The position numbers were made by a program, and so were the translations under genes. This document shows positions 11,564 through 24,142 of a stretch of DNA of 64,000 nt, piece by piece. The notes beneath the pieces are model-generated. The model did no database searches and was not told where the DNA came from. It saw nothing but the letters and a program-made list of their open reading frames with translations. How positions within the stretch are numbered: position 1 is the first letter of the stretch; each line of letters opens with the position of its first letter. Origin of the DNA: Boswellia sacra (Eukaryota; Streptophyta; Magnoliopsida; Sapindales; Burseraceae). The DNA lies in NCBI GenBank assembly GCA_013180625.2, contig SNVD02008757.1, positions 186,001-250,000 of the forward strand, read 5' to 3'.

Positions 11564-12193
11564 GTACGTGCCCTGTTTTATCAGCTTATTATATGCTTTG
11601 CATGTCCATGTATGATGTATCAACTTTAGACTTGTCAAAGGGTTGAGTGAGGTGAATGAATTGGAGATTTTGAATTTGGTGTTTTGTTGATTTTTTAATT
11701 TCATTTTGTAATAATTTTCTTCTTTTCTTCACTTTTGGACAGTTGAATTTATGACTTCCATGTTCTGTACCTTGTTTAAAATGAAAACTTATGTTAATTA
11801 ATTGTGTTAGTCAGAGGAGTTTAGAGTTTTTAAGGGACATTTATGTGGTTAAATAAATCCAGAACTAGAAGCAGCTGCATGGAGCTTGCCACCTTATTCT
11901 GTTGAATATTTAAAAACCTTTTAGGTAGGTTGAAGGGAGACAATTCTATTTTTTTGATATCATATATCCTTGATGCAAATTATTTCACAACCTTAATTTG
12001 TTATTCTTGAGGTGTAGGTCCTTGATTTCTTACTGTAATTTGATAACCTTCATGTTTTAAGCTGTATCATGGAGTAGCAGGTGGAAAAATAAACATTTTT
12101 AGGCAATTTTTGCTTGCAGTGGAGCAATTTATTTTTGTTTATTTATTATTATTATTTTTTTAAGATCACCTGCTGACTGATCTTTTGTTTCAG
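11564..12193 (+). other. 5'-UTR intron of the B-box gene
   Basis: Donor GAG|GTACGTG at 11561-11570 and acceptor TTTGTTTCAG| ending at 12193, followed by leader sequence that runs to the ATG at 12321. Length 630 bp, T-rich as expected for a plant intron. The start of the first non-coding exon (around 11440-11500) is not determined. Confidence 0.55.
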
Positions 12194-12203
12194 ATATTAG
12201 TGT

Positions 12204-12284
12204 ATGTTGCAAAGATCCCTTTTTGTTCAAGAAGACAGCTTTTGTATGATTTTGCGATCTCTCAAACGTGCAACTTCCTTCTGA
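12204..12284 (+). promoter_or_regulatory. Upstream ORF (26 codons) in the 5' leader of the B-box gene
   Basis: An ATG at 12204 opens a 26-codon frame ending TGA at 12282-12284, 36 nt before the main ATG at 12321. If the leader begins as proposed, this uORF is in the mature mRNA and could lower translation of the main frame. Conservation has not been tested. Confidence 0.4.
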
Positions 12285-12320
12285 AGGTTCTAAGTTCTTT
12301 GTGATTGGAAAATCTGGGAA

Positions 12321-15300
12321 ATGGAGAAAATCTGTGAGTTCTGCACAGCATTCAGGCCAGTTGTTTATTGCAAGGCTGATGCAGCACATCTTTGTCTTTC
12401 TTGTGATGCTAAGGTCCATTCAGCTAATGCACTTTCCAGCAGGCATCTCAGAACTCTCCTTTGTGACTCCTGCAGAAATCAACCAGCTTCTATTCGGTGT
12501 GTGGATCACCAAATGTTCATGTGTCATGAATGTGACCAGAGCCTGCATGATGTTGCTTCACAACATCAGAAAAGGGCTATTAAAAGCTACATGGGATGTC
12601 CTTCTGCAAGAGATTTGGTGGCGCTGTGGGGTTTCGAATGGAATGTGCTGGACAATAATGCTATTGCAGATCAGCTTGTTTCCACTTCATGTGGTCCTGC
12701 AGATCCAGGTACAGGTTATTCGGATAATTCTGGACAGTCTTCTCCACAAATTGGAGGCTTTTCAGTTACATCTAAAGTGAGTTCTGCAACTTCAGTCTCG
12801 AGTGCAGAATCTGAAATGGGATTAAACAGTCAAAGAAGTCAGGTGAGTTAAATTCAGTGAACTTCAAGGAAATTCAGGTTATTTCTTAGAAGATATGTCG
12901 AAAATTGCGGTTTATCAAATAGCCTTCTTCTTTGTAGGAAGTTCACAGCCCTAAACTATTACCCTGTTAGCTTGATTCTGCCAAGAAAAGTATTTCAAAT
13001 TTTGAAGGCTTCACAAGTTCACATAGCCTCTTGGCAAATGGTCGGGCTTTGATTTTGAACAAATTTTGTGGAGATCCAATTCAATCAATAAAGTTACTTG
13101 TAGATGATTGTAGCTTAAATATAAGCTATCCGTTTTTCAAATTTTTATCAAACAAGATGATTCCACTTACCAGCTGCTAGAAGTAAATAGTTAGAGAGAC
13201 TCTGCTGCTGCTTCTAACTATAATTAGTGACGATGATAACAGATAATGGTACCCGCAGATGTACCAAGAAGCAAATTTCATCCTCATAATCGAGTAGCAA
13301 CCTAATTTGTTATGTTTTTGGATATAAGGATCCATAATGATTTTGATTGTGGAATCAAACCTGGTTGCACTGATCTACTTGTTGTGAACCTTCTTAATGC
13401 AGATAAATATTTACATTGGTGTTTTTCCAAATGCAGTTGCGACTTAATCCATGATTAAGCTTCTTGGTCAGTTTGGTTGTCATTGATTTGATTTTTCAAC
13501 TAGAAGTCCACTGATGTTATGTTCAGTCTCTGGGCAACTATTCTGGGCCTTGATATAGCAGTTTCACATATTAAATCGTATCAATTATTTCTGTTTGAAG
13601 ACTATGAAAACCTTGTAAGTTTTCTTTTAAGAGTTTTGTTTGTTCTTGCAGATATTTGATGAAGGTAAACAGCAGCAAAATACTTCCAATATTTTGATTC
13701 TTGACTTAAAAAGGCTTCAACTCAAGGAGGGAAACAGCCATTTGCCTTTGATACGTGGCCAGGAACAAACTAAAAGATCTTCAGTATCTCTGCCAACAAA
13801 GACTTTTGATGGAGATTTAAAACATCTTCACTCCCAGGACCTGACTTCTGATCTTCAGCAAAGAGACAATCCACTTCAAGAACTGGAAGTTGATTCTTTG
13901 CTTTTGCCATTATCCCAACTTGAGCACATACCCTCATCATCATCTGCTGGGATCCCTTTCCATGGAGAATCCTTTTGGCAATCCAAAAGTCCAGTTCAAA
14001 GTAATCAGGTTTGGTCAAATCGTCACCAGTCATTCAATTAAATCATTCACTATAGGTCACTCGATATTTGTTCCAATTATTAGCATATCAGTATTTAGAA
14101 GTGTCTTTAGGATGATAAATTTCTTTAAAAATCAACTTACATTAAGAGCAGCTGACCTTGAAATCTTTCTGAAAAGGCAGCACATCTTTAATTACTCTTG
14201 ATATAATTTTCAATATTAAATTCCAATTAAATTTCATAATTTATATGATGAATTTATGTATAAAACCATGCTTTGACTTGATGTGTTTGACTGAGAATAA
14301 GAGGGCCTATATCCAAGTCAGCACTAAAATTTGGTATGGATATCAGATATAAGTTTTCTGAAATTTGATCCTTTCCATGTTTCACTGCTGCTTCTTCTTG
14401 TTATCTTATTTTTCACAAAATTATACAAAAAGATCTGCAGATCTAGAAGACTCAGTTTTCAACTTTGGAGAAATTTTTATCGGAAAAAAAAGTCTCAAAC
14501 TCCATGACATTGTTTTACAGAGCTGTAACTTATGACTTAATCTTTCCACTAGCTACACTAAAAATCTGGTTATGATGTTTGCCATAACAGTTAGCCATAA
14601 CTTGAGGGTCTTCCAGTTATTTTCATCTGTTCTCTTTGCATGTATTAGTATGTATTGGGTTTTGAATTGTCAGAAATAGATGATTGATTTTGTTAACGTT
14701 TCATAATGTATTTAATAAACACAAATGTTAAACCCTCTTGCTTGTGAAGCAAGCAATAACTTACAAGCAACATACAATTTTAGAGAATAAAGTTAAAACA
14801 GATATTAAGAACATCTACACTTATTTCATTTATTTATCTTTTTATATTTTAAAATTCCTTGACCTTTCGTTTTTTTCTCCTTTTAGTCCACGAGTTTTAA
14901 ACAGTGGGCTGCTTCAAGATTCTACAAGCTGGTAGTCAAGACACTTGTGCAATCATATCTCATGTAGGTGGTCTTAAGGGATTTAAATCTTCTCTTTACT
15001 GGAACCAAGGGTCTTAACCACTTGATTTAACCTATGGGGTTCATCCACACTTATAATTAAAAAAAATGTATTACATGGATTAAATTGTTTACATAGTTGT
15101 GAATGCATCTCCATTTATTCATAAACAACACATTTTGAGTTATTTGCATAATGCTTTGGCTGAATTGACTTTGATGTCACAGCCACTCTAGAACTGCATG
15201 TCTTGAAGCTTACAACTTGTTTTCAATTCATACACATATAAACAAGAAGATAATTGTGCTTCCATTGTCTGATAGGAATCGGCTTTTGTGGGTCGCTGCA

Positions 15301-17514
15301 TGGATAATACTAAAAAAATATCCTAAGCTCAATTTTTCAATTGAAGCTTTTACCTTTGTTGATTTATTTTGTAGTTGTGGTCTCAAAATATGCAAGACCT
15401 TGGCGTTTGTGAAGACATTTCTTGTAATGATGATTTTGACATACCTGATGTTGATTTAACATTCCGAAACTTTGAAGAACTATTTGGAGGTGTTCAAGAT
15501 ACAGTCCTATCAAAGCCTGATGATAAGCATGTGTCATGCACCTTGGAGGAGGATCTGTCCCTTGTTAAATCAGATAAAAGGAATGCAAATGCAATAGAGG
15601 TTTGAGTCAAAACTTTTTTCATATTTGTTTTAATTTCCGGAGTTCTTAATATATTACATCATAATGTACACTTTTCTCTGCACCAATATGCTCACTATCA
15701 TGAAAAGTATAACAAGAACAAAAGAATACGACAAGAATTAAGAAATACCTATAAACATGGAAAGTTCACAGAGGAAATACCTATGATCATGGTACTCAAA
15801 GGAAAATGATGTGAAATGTAATACTACTGTCACAGTGCATAAATATCTTAAAAGTTTGTAAAATATTGGGGACATTGGTTAAGAAATATATAAATCTTTT
15901 CAATTGATACAGGGCCCTTCTGTCACTTGATATTTTCCACTTCTATTTTGAATTGTTTGTTAGTTGAATTGCTGCTTTAGATTGTACCTCATTGTTGCTG
16001 ATAGTATCAATCTTTTCGGTCACCAAATACATTCAACTTTGCAGTGTATACTCTATCAGAGTTTTGCAAATCTTATTACTACTTTGATGGTTTTACATCC
16101 TGACTACTGCTTAGTTGACTACCACAATATGTGCAATGCATCACAAAAATCCTATAGATTTACATTTCAACATTCTCAAAGTCTACATCTCCAAAAAGAG
16201 TGTAAAGTGAGATTTTTCCACAAATTATTGGTGAAGAATTTTAAGTCTTCAAGTCCAATTCCAGTATCTAGTTTCTAACATAGAAGAATTTGAAGTCTAC
16301 GCAAGTTCAATATCTAGTTTCTTATATATGTAGCTTTTATCCTTTTTCAGTTCCAATTTTTTGTTTCGTCATGACAGGATTCTTCTGAGGGTTCATCTGC
16401 TTATATTACTTGCTCTGCTTTTGCGGACAATAATACCAAACAAACTGATACCTTTCTAGGAAACATGGATCCTCTTCACCCAAGTCAACCATCCTATTCA
16501 ACTCTGTCCTTCTCTATTTCGAGGCTCAGTGTTGAAAATGGTGGTACTGAATGTTTTGAAAGCAGACTGTCACCTAATAAAGGAGGAGAAGCTTTGTACT
16601 ATTCGCCTGACCCAGACTCTGCTCATTCAGAAGCTAGAGAAAATGCTGTGATGAGGTATAAAGAGAAGAAGAAAGCAAGACTGTAAGTATCAGGTTTCTC
16701 TTTTATGTCAGTTTTAAGAATTATCAATGATTTTCTTACATCTATATCACTTTTCTTTTCTTAAATGTGTGATTAGGTTAAAACACAGCTTCACTTTTTG
16801 AAGTATTAACTAGCAACAGATATACCTAAACTAATATGAAAACAAGAATTCTAGCTGTATTGCACTATGCTTATCTGTAGAGAGCATTGACAATTTAGAC
16901 TCACAAATCTTTGCTTATTATTTTTGAAGGAGGTAACTAATGCTTCAAACTGCACATTTAGTTAAAGACTGCAAATGTAGGGGGAGAAAAATGTCATCTT
17001 AGTTCCAGTTCCATCTCTCTATGCTCTGGAATTCCTACTTGGTATCCTGATTCCTGTTAGAATCTGACAGAAAATTCTAGAGAATCAGCTGCATCTCCTC
17101 TTCCAAACTATACATGAGTACGGTGGAACAGGATACTTGGGGAGATGAGCAGTTGTTGTTCCATGATAGGCAGGGCCAATGTCAACTCAAGATATAACTT
17201 AGGTCCTGTGTTCTGAAACAAAATTATAGTGTGAATATTTTTTTGTATGTCAAAAAAACTATTAAATGACAGAAGTTGTGCTTATAATTTTGTCCTTCCA
17301 TATTGTCTTGTAAATGTGGAATGCTAGATGGTTGGTTTATGTGTTATATCATTTTTGCTATCCTCTCTTATAAAACATATCTCTTCTTTTGTTCAGACAT
17401 GAGAACCAAATTCGATATCCATCTCGGAAAGCCAGAGCTGATGTACGAAAGCGGGTAAAAGGCCGATTTGTAAAGACAGAAGACTATGATTCAGAATCTA
17501 ACGAGGTAGTGTGA
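12321..17514 (+). CDS. BBX27: B-box/CCT transcription factor, CONSTANS-like (BBX27-type), 508 aa
   Basis: Five coding exons: 12321-12842, 13652-14008, 15375-15599, 16378-16682 and 17397-17514; phases join cleanly to give 508 residues. Residues 4-46 form B-box 1 (CEFCTAFRPVVYCKADAAHL, then C-L-S-C-D, H-S-A-N, H-L-R). Residues 47-90 form B-box 2 (CDSCRNQPASIRC, then CHECDQSLHD), both zinc-binding. The middle is Ser- and acid-rich and poorly structured. Residues about 460-503 are a CCT domain (MRYKEKKKARL, then IRYPSRKARADVRKRVKGRF), used for nuclear import and for DNA or NF-Y contact. The MEKICEFC start and the position between the Rad60-SLD and CCCH genes match what I recall of Arabidopsis At1g68190 (BBX27). 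BBX27 in Arabidopsis is usually listed with a single B-box and no CCT, so this copy looks fuller. B-box/CCT factors act in light, clock and flowering control; the specific role here is inferred. A group III CONSTANS-LIKE gene is the alternative name. Confidence 0.88.
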
Positions 17515-19400
17515 AGCCATTGCCCTTTTTGCACCTTGGTTTTGTACATATATCAGTTCGAACGTGAATTTGGCATTTGCCACATGGCTGCGCTCTTGTT
17601 AACATTTCAATTCAACCAATTCTTTCAAGTTCTCTTGTATAGTTTCTGGCTCCGACCATGAGCTACAAAATCAACGGCTTGTTATTGGATTGAGTTTGTA
17701 ATATTGTAAAGTGTCTATTTCCTAATCTTAGTTCACTGTCTACATATATACCATCTCCTTGACTCCTTGTATGGAAATTAGTAGATCTCCTGAAATGATA
17801 CATACAGACACGGGTTGAAACTAGTGACAACTTTTGAAGAGAAACCAGAAATATGCATTCCCTGCAGCTTGCAATGTAATTACGGATTTATGCTTACATG
17901 ACACTGGAATAGGCGTCTTGTAACTGGATGTTCTGGTTGGACATGGGCTTCCTGTACATGTAATAACTACTTTACCCAGATATTTAAACTAGTACATGGA
18001 TGGTTAACAATAAGATTTAACCTCTCACATGCGAGAGCATCTCTTTTGTGACGGAATTGACCATCATTAACCAAGAATTGAAAGGAAATTAAAGTTCCAT
18101 ATTATTTCTATAGCTTGCTTATGTATGTATATATATCAAATGTTGATTCCTCTTCTCCCAACCATCTTAACCAAGTTGACAAGGACTAGGACTGAATGGG
18201 AAGAAAATAGAGGCAACATTCATCGGCTAAAGTGGGGAATGAAAGTTACAGATTTTGCCATGATGATACCCAGCAATAGCTTCATGAAATTAATGAAAAA
18301 AAAAAAAAAAGTAACATGGCCAAACTGCAATGAAAATGAAGTAGAAACTTAAAAGACTTATTACAAAGCTTTAGATTGAGAAGAATTGCGTTGTGTGACC
18401 AACTTAGCAACAACCAATTTCCATGATATATACAAATTTGGGGTTTCCACTGGTGGGTTCATGCTGTTTACTCACCAAACATCTGATATTCGTCAACAAA
18501 TAAAGAGGTAGTTATAGTTGTGATAAAGAAGCAAACCAAGCACATGATGGCTAGCTTAGCTAGCCTCTTTTAAATGCCATTCTTCATGAAATGTAAATTA
18601 GAAACCTCAAAACCACCACCACCACCATCGCCATCACCATCACCATCAACTTCCTCTCAATAATTAACTTCAAAATCAAGCAATTCTACACTCAAATACT
18701 CTCTAACCGCTAGGCTCTTGCTGACCTTGCACTTGCATTAAACCCTCTTTTATCTTTATCAACCTAAAAAATTGCCCAAAAAGCAAGAAACAATAGATGT
18801 TTAACCAAAATATTTAAACAGAAAACAAAAACAAAAGGCCCTCTTTGCGCAATGTATATTCTATCTATTATTGATTGTCACATACTCATTTATTACCTTA
18901 AAGTTTATTTTCGGTAACATTCCATTAAATACATTGCTGATCCAATCAATGTTGGTCCATTTAGAGAAGTTCCAAATTGTGAAAAAAAAAAAAATTTAAT
19001 ATAATAATTGAACCAATATATTAAAAAACACGAATAAAGCATGACACTAAATGAGTCTATGATTATCTAAGTCATTGCGGTTGTTCATTATGTTCCACGT
19101 ACCACTGAAGGCTTACCACGTCATCGTTCTTACCCAATCACAGTGGGTCCTACCGTAGCGAACTAGGGAGCAGCCATGATTTCATTGGAGAGAGTTTCAA
19201 CCGTAAGATCAAACGAAGCCGCATGATTATAATATACATCACGGAGTCTGACGTGTCATTGTCACGGTCATCTCCGTTGACAAAATTCAACCATAAGGGA
19301 TACTAATGTCATTTCGACAAAATCCCCGCGAGTGAGTAGTCAGAAGTGAGAACCTTCGCTCATGTTGAATACCGACGCAGCAAAAGTAACTAACTTAAAA
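17515..19400. other. 3' UTR and intergenic sequence
   Basis: AT-rich, with a 12-A run near 18298-18310 and a short CCA/CCATCA tract near 18613-18650. The part after about 19080 carries several ACGT words (CCACGTACC, CCACGTCATC, TGACGTGTC) and is probably the promoter of the CCCH gene. No further gene seen. Confidence 0.5.
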
Positions 19401-19762
19401 AAAACAAAAAACCTCTCTATCTATGTCTCTACAGTGCGTTCTCTCCAGTAGTTGTACAATTGCCATTATTGACTAAAATGTCCTCCATGAAATGTATCAT
19501 CCAAGGCTAATTTTAAGGGCATTGGAAGTAAACATACACTGAGCAGCGAAGAAACAGGCAAGAATTCTGTTATGGAAAATAAATAAATGTTATGAGTTTT
19601 GTTTGTTTCGTTCCACAACAAACAAATCTGGATTTTTTTCCCTCCAAATGTCTCCCTATATTTCCAACCCCACCCTACTCTAACCATTCATTTCTCTCTC
19701 TAAAAAATTGAAGAAGAAGAAGAAGAACAAATTACACAACTCTCTCTCTCTCTCTTCTTGAG

Positions 19763-20398
19763 GTATATAATTCTTTCAATTACTGTTTGTTGTCGTTTTG
19801 ATGAACTTTTATTATCAAAACGACGTCAACTTCCGATACATATATGCTTTAAATCTCTGTTCATTAAAGATTCAGCCTCTTGATTACGCACTCGATCTTC
19901 ACGACATAGTTAGATCCATTTAGTTACTGTTCCATTGCTTTAGAGCTTTAGCCTCCGCTTCTTCTAACTTTGTTTTCTTTATTTCTTGTTGTTGTTTGGA
20001 TCGTCTTGATTACTGAAACGACAGTAAGTTATAATCGATTGATTTATCTGTTCGTTAAAGATTGAGTTTCTTGAATTGGTAGATTTATTTTACTTGTTAC
20101 GATGTTGAAAAAGATTGAGTTTCTGTTACTAAATTTTCACCGTTCATTATTTTTTCGGTATTGATTGATTCCAGATTTATTAAGTGTGTGTATGTAAATA
20201 TATATATTTATTGATTCCGTTTCTTGAGATTCAAGCAACGGTTGTTATAATATTGATTTAATCATTTCTTTCTTTGTGTTGATTCGATTGCTATTGCAAT
20301 TTGTTACTAGCTATTTCATTGCTTTCGATCTGATAATGATTTGTTTTTCTGTTTTCTATTTTGTTTTTTCTTTTTTTTTTTGTCTTTTTAATTTGCAG
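19763..20398 (+). other. 5'-UTR intron of the CCCH gene
   Basis: The leader exon ends in a (CT)n tract and CTTGAG at 19762, followed by the donor GTATAT. The T-rich intron ends TTTGCAG at 20398. The main ATG follows three bases later at 20402, so almost the whole leader lies in the upstream exon. Length 636 bp. Confidence 0.65.
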
Positions 20399-20401
20399 CA
20401 A

Positions 20402-21035
20402 ATGCAAAACGACGCCATTTCGAGTACCGACTATGGCAACCTTGGAGCGGCCAGCACGAAATCACAAGAGCACCAAAACGACGACAGTTATGCCTCTCTC
20501 TACTCGTCCTTCGTGATGGCTCCAGATACCACCACACTTCCTCACTCACCTTACACGGATCCAACCATAAACGACTCTATCTACTACTCACGCCTCCTGA
20601 TGCAACAACAGCAGCAGCAACAGCAACAACAGCAACACCAGGACATGATCAACCGCCACAATCTCTGTCTCACGCGTCTTCGTGAAGCGGCGAGGGAAGC
20701 GGAGACTCTCCGCCAGGAGAATGCTTCGCTCCGTTCTGTCAACCGCGAACTCAACAAGCACATCAGCTTCCTCATTAAATCCTCTGTCAACGACAACTTC
20801 GGCTCCGGTGATTTTAACAGCAGCGAGAACAATGATGCGATGTCGTCGTTTTCAGTATTGAATGGCATGCGCGGGCTAAATATTGGTGGTGGTGGTGGTG
20901 ATGTTGGGGGAGGAGGAGGAGAGAACGTGAATGCTGAAAGTCCGACGAGCGCGATGAAGAATGTGGATGTTAAGAGGGTTTCATTGCCTAAGAGTATATC
21001 CGTGAGGTCTAATGGCTACTTGAAGATGGGACAAG

Positions 21036-21068
<33 letters not shown>

Positions 21069-22414
21069 CCACTAAGACTCGTCCTCGGACTCCGCTTAAG
21101 CCTACGGTAAATTACTGTTCATACCCCTGGCGCTCTACATTTCTATGAGAGGAAAAGCCTTGCATCGTTCATGTTATTCATTCCTTTTTTATTTCTATTT
21201 TTATTTAATTATATGATGATTAATTCTTAATATATCTAGAACATTGAATCAATCAGTTGCTTAACGTGTGCGGCAATCCCACCGTAAACTCTGTGTCTAG
21301 TCCAGGTGAAAAAGAGTAACTGGTAGGTGTGCAAAAAATCGCAGGATTTGATCGTCCATAGAGTCCAACACAAACAAATAGAGGTTTTTAATATCTTTGC
21401 TCGTGAATGAATTCTCCCTTGCTGTATAATTAGACAAACACACAGAATTCTTAGAATACGAGCGTGATCATATCCCTTATTATTATCCTGGAAACTTAGA
21501 TATCAATCTTGCAATAACGAACTCTATATAAATATTTATGAACATCGTATAACTAAGACTTTTTTTTAAAAAAAAAAATTGCCAGCGTTATATTTACAAC
21601 TTAATTATAAATAAAATTCTATTGTTCTAATGTACATATCACATAAATGGTACTAAATTTCGTTGTGAACCTGTATGGCCACAGAAAAACATGATTTGAT
21701 ATTGTATTATATCTAGTCATTCTCTCTTTGATGTAGACTTTTAAAAAATAATAATAATAATAAATTAAGCCTCCAACTCTATGTCTCTATCTGTAAAGAG
21801 TAAGATATTATAGATATTATACAGTTGGTTTCCAACTCTTTTAGATCATAATATGATGTTTAGATTATTATACTGATATATCTTCAATAATTGAAATTGC
21901 ATAATTTTATGGCTCTTAGTGATTACTGGGTTATACCAAAATCTTTGGGATAGGGAAAAAGTAATTCATCTTTTTAGTTGGTACTTTTTTGAGTTAAACA
22001 GCTGGCCCGGTACCCAGTTGTGCAGTAATTCTTTTGTGATATGTACAAGTTGAACTCAATTATATGCATGGTGATTAATGAACGCAGCAAAAGGTTTACG
22101 TACGAGGAGGGAAGCAAGAGGAGGAGCCTCTTGAGCTAGAAGTATTCAACCAAGGCATGTTCAAGACTGAACTGTGCAACAAATGGCAAGAGATAGGCAC
22201 ATGTCCATATGGTGATCACTGCCAGTTTGCTCACGGCATCGAAGAGCTCCGCCCGGTTATCCGCCACCCACGTTACAAGACCGAGGTCTGCAGGATGGTC
22301 CTTGCTGGTGATGTCTGTCCCTATGGCCACCGTTGCCACTTCCGTCATGCGCTTACTGAACAGGAGAAGTTCATGGGCCACCAGCTTAACCCCAGATCTA
22401 TCAAGCTTAATTGA
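20402..22414 (+). CDS. C3H15: Tandem CCCH zinc-finger protein, C3H14/C3H15 (CDM1) type, 343 aa
   Basis: Two coding exons, 20402-21106 and 22088-22414, join in phase 0. The N-terminal half is low-complexity: a run of 11 Gln (about residue 67-77), then a short coiled coil or leucine-zipper-like segment ([20 protein letters not shown] continuing to HISFLI), Gly-rich stretches, and a run of nine Ala encoded mostly by GCC. The C-terminal exon holds two CCCH fingers of C-x8-C-x5-C-x3-H spacing, each led by a TTP-type motif (FKTELCNKW and YKTEVCRMV). TTP-type fingers bind AU-rich RNA. Arabidopsis C3H14 and C3H15/CDM1 control secondary wall and anther callose; that function is by family. The usual length is about 310 aa; the excess is in the Gln, Gly and Ala tracts. 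A longer plus-strand frame opening at 20276 is rejected because it lies in the 5' intron. Confidence 0.9.
20599..20638 (+). repeat. CAA/CAG repeat encoding poly-Gln
   Basis: Mixed CAA and CAG codons, about 12 in all with one neighbouring CAC, within the CCCH gene. Codon mixing suggests a fairly stable tract. Confidence 0.9.
21034..21072 (+). repeat. GCC repeat encoding poly-Ala
   Basis: Near-pure GCC/GCG codons giving nine to ten consecutive Ala residues (with one Thr just before) in the CCCH gene. The purity makes length variation between alleles likely. Confidence 0.9.
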
Positions 22415-23326
22415 CAGGTAAAAATAAATAAATAAATAAATACCAACAGTTAAGCATGGATGATAATGATATTAATTGTCTAGAGCATTGTAAATGGGTT
22501 GATGAACGTGGATGTGGATATCATGTTTATAGTAATATTGATGGAGGAAAATGGTAAATAATATCTTACTGTAGAGAATATAAATATAGCGGACATACAT
22601 GCCATAAGAATTGCTAGCTAGAATCATATGTGGAGGAACTGGATAAGCCTTTGTGGCCCTAAATTTGGGAGATTTGCGGAGGTTCTAGAGAGAGATTTGA
22701 TTTTTTTTTTTTTTAATGAGGATGTTCTATCAACTCATACCAATGAGCAACCAAATTGGAAGGCATTAGTCAAGGTTTTTGATTTTGGTGAGCAATTTTC
22801 GGTTGCTGTTGTCATTCATATCTGGTCTTTTTGTGAAACTACTTCTCCTTTGTTGCCTTAAATTTACATATTCGCGATCTATGAGGCAAATTTATGCAAT
22901 TGCAACTTGTTATACTTCATATATTTTTGGTTCCAGCCCATGGTTTCTCTGTTATATGTGGGGCAGATGCCTCTCATAATCATGTTTGTGCAATTGTTGG
23001 ATTTTATCGACGGCTGCAGCCTGGACTGCATCAATCACTTTTTTACGGCCCAATATCAATTGGACCACATTGTTCATTCACCCTTGCGTGTGCTTTGGAT
23101 GCCGATGCATCATACGTGATCCATCTCATTGGAGAATGAATTGGCAGATTCTTGTCTTGTTATGTTGACGTTGAGTCAAATTTTACAGAGTTCGTTCTAT
23201 TTGCCGCCGATTTGTGAAATTTTTAAATCCAATCTACATTAAAGTCCTATAAAATTGTCACTTAAAAAAGAAAGATAAAAATATATTTAGCATCTAACTA
23301 TATCTCCGTCCCTTTCTCTCTTTCTA
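22415..23326. other. 3' UTR and downstream sequence of the CCCH gene
   Basis: A donor-like CAG|GTAAAA follows the stop, and an ATAA repeat lies at 22424-22442. Several overlapping short open frames between 22628 and 23168 have no recognisable domain and are treated as chance. No other gene seen. Confidence 0.5.
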
Positions 23327-23527
23327 GCACAAATTTTTGATATATTTTATTCATATAAATTTCTGTCAATTGATCTCATAAAATCTAATAGTTAAAATTG
23401 AAAATTAACAAGCTGTATTTAATGCTATTAACGCATCAATTATTTTAACAATTAGATTTTATAAATTAATGACTAAAAATTTGTATCTAATTTTATATAA
23501 AAAAATTATGCGTCAAAAATTTGTGTT
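23327..23527. repeat. Fold-back MITE (about 200 bp)
   Basis: The left arm (CACAAATTTTTGATATAT through CATAAAATCTAATAGTTAAAA) and the inverted right arm (CACAAATTTTTGACGCAT through TATAAAATCTAATTGTTAAAA) form a hairpin-capable inverted repeat of about 85 bp per arm. Similarity may reach a few bases further out on both sides. No coding content. Superfamily not assigned. Confidence 0.6.
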
Positions 23528-24142
23528 AGAAGGTCCTTTTCCAATGCCTAGTTTTGAAATGAGCTGCCCGAGAGGTGATCACTCCATTTCAAAATGAAAA
23601 TCTGAGCTCACTCGTTGTCCTTGCAATAAAATTCGATTTAGATGAAACTTTGACCTGCTGAAACAAGATTTACCGTGTCCTGACTTGCTGGACTTTGTGA
23701 TGGCATAATATTTATACATATATATCCCTTCCCTTATCACCTCGAAAACATTTCTAGAAGGCCTTCGATGCCACACAAGTCGGAAACAATAGTTCGCTGG
23801 TTACTTTGAATTCGAGATACTAAACCGAAGACCATACAAGCTACAAGAAATTATCCTTCTTGCACGTTAAAACTCTAAAACTAAAATTCTTTCAATTAAC
23901 TTTTGGTTTTATGTCACTGTCCATTAAAAACAATATTGAAGAAACTTCCCTTTTAATTATATTACTATTATGATTTACGGAATCGGTTCTGATACAGAAT
24001 ACAGGCAAATGCATTAATGCTTTTATAATAATAAATTGAAATAAGCCAAACAAATATTACTCCTTATTTCGACAGATACAGATAATAGTTCTTACGTTAC
24101 ATATATATTTAGGTAGCACACTAATCAAGCATATTGTCTTGA
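23528..24142. other. Intergenic
   Basis: AT-rich sequence downstream (in minus-strand terms) of the P450 relic. No gene or repeat recognised. Confidence 0.5.

Noticed and set aside
12268..12780. A 170-codon plus-strand frame overlapping the first exon of the B-box gene
   Set aside because: It is out of frame with the B-box coding sequence and has no recognisable domain; the B-box frame has the zinc ligands.
20276..20401. Longer start for the CCCH gene at 20276
   Set aside because: The extra residues are hydrophobic, T-rich intron translation, and the acceptor TTTGCAG at 20398 precedes the ATG at 20402.
20584..20868. Minus-strand ORF rich in Cys opposite the CAA/CAG tract
   Set aside because: Poly-Cys is simply the antisense of poly-Gln codons (TTG/CTG read out of frame); the plus-strand coding evidence is decisive.
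22628..23168. Several overlapping plus-strand frames of 60-81 codons after the CCCH gene
   Set aside because: No domain, mutually overlapping in different frames, located in 3' UTR-like sequence.
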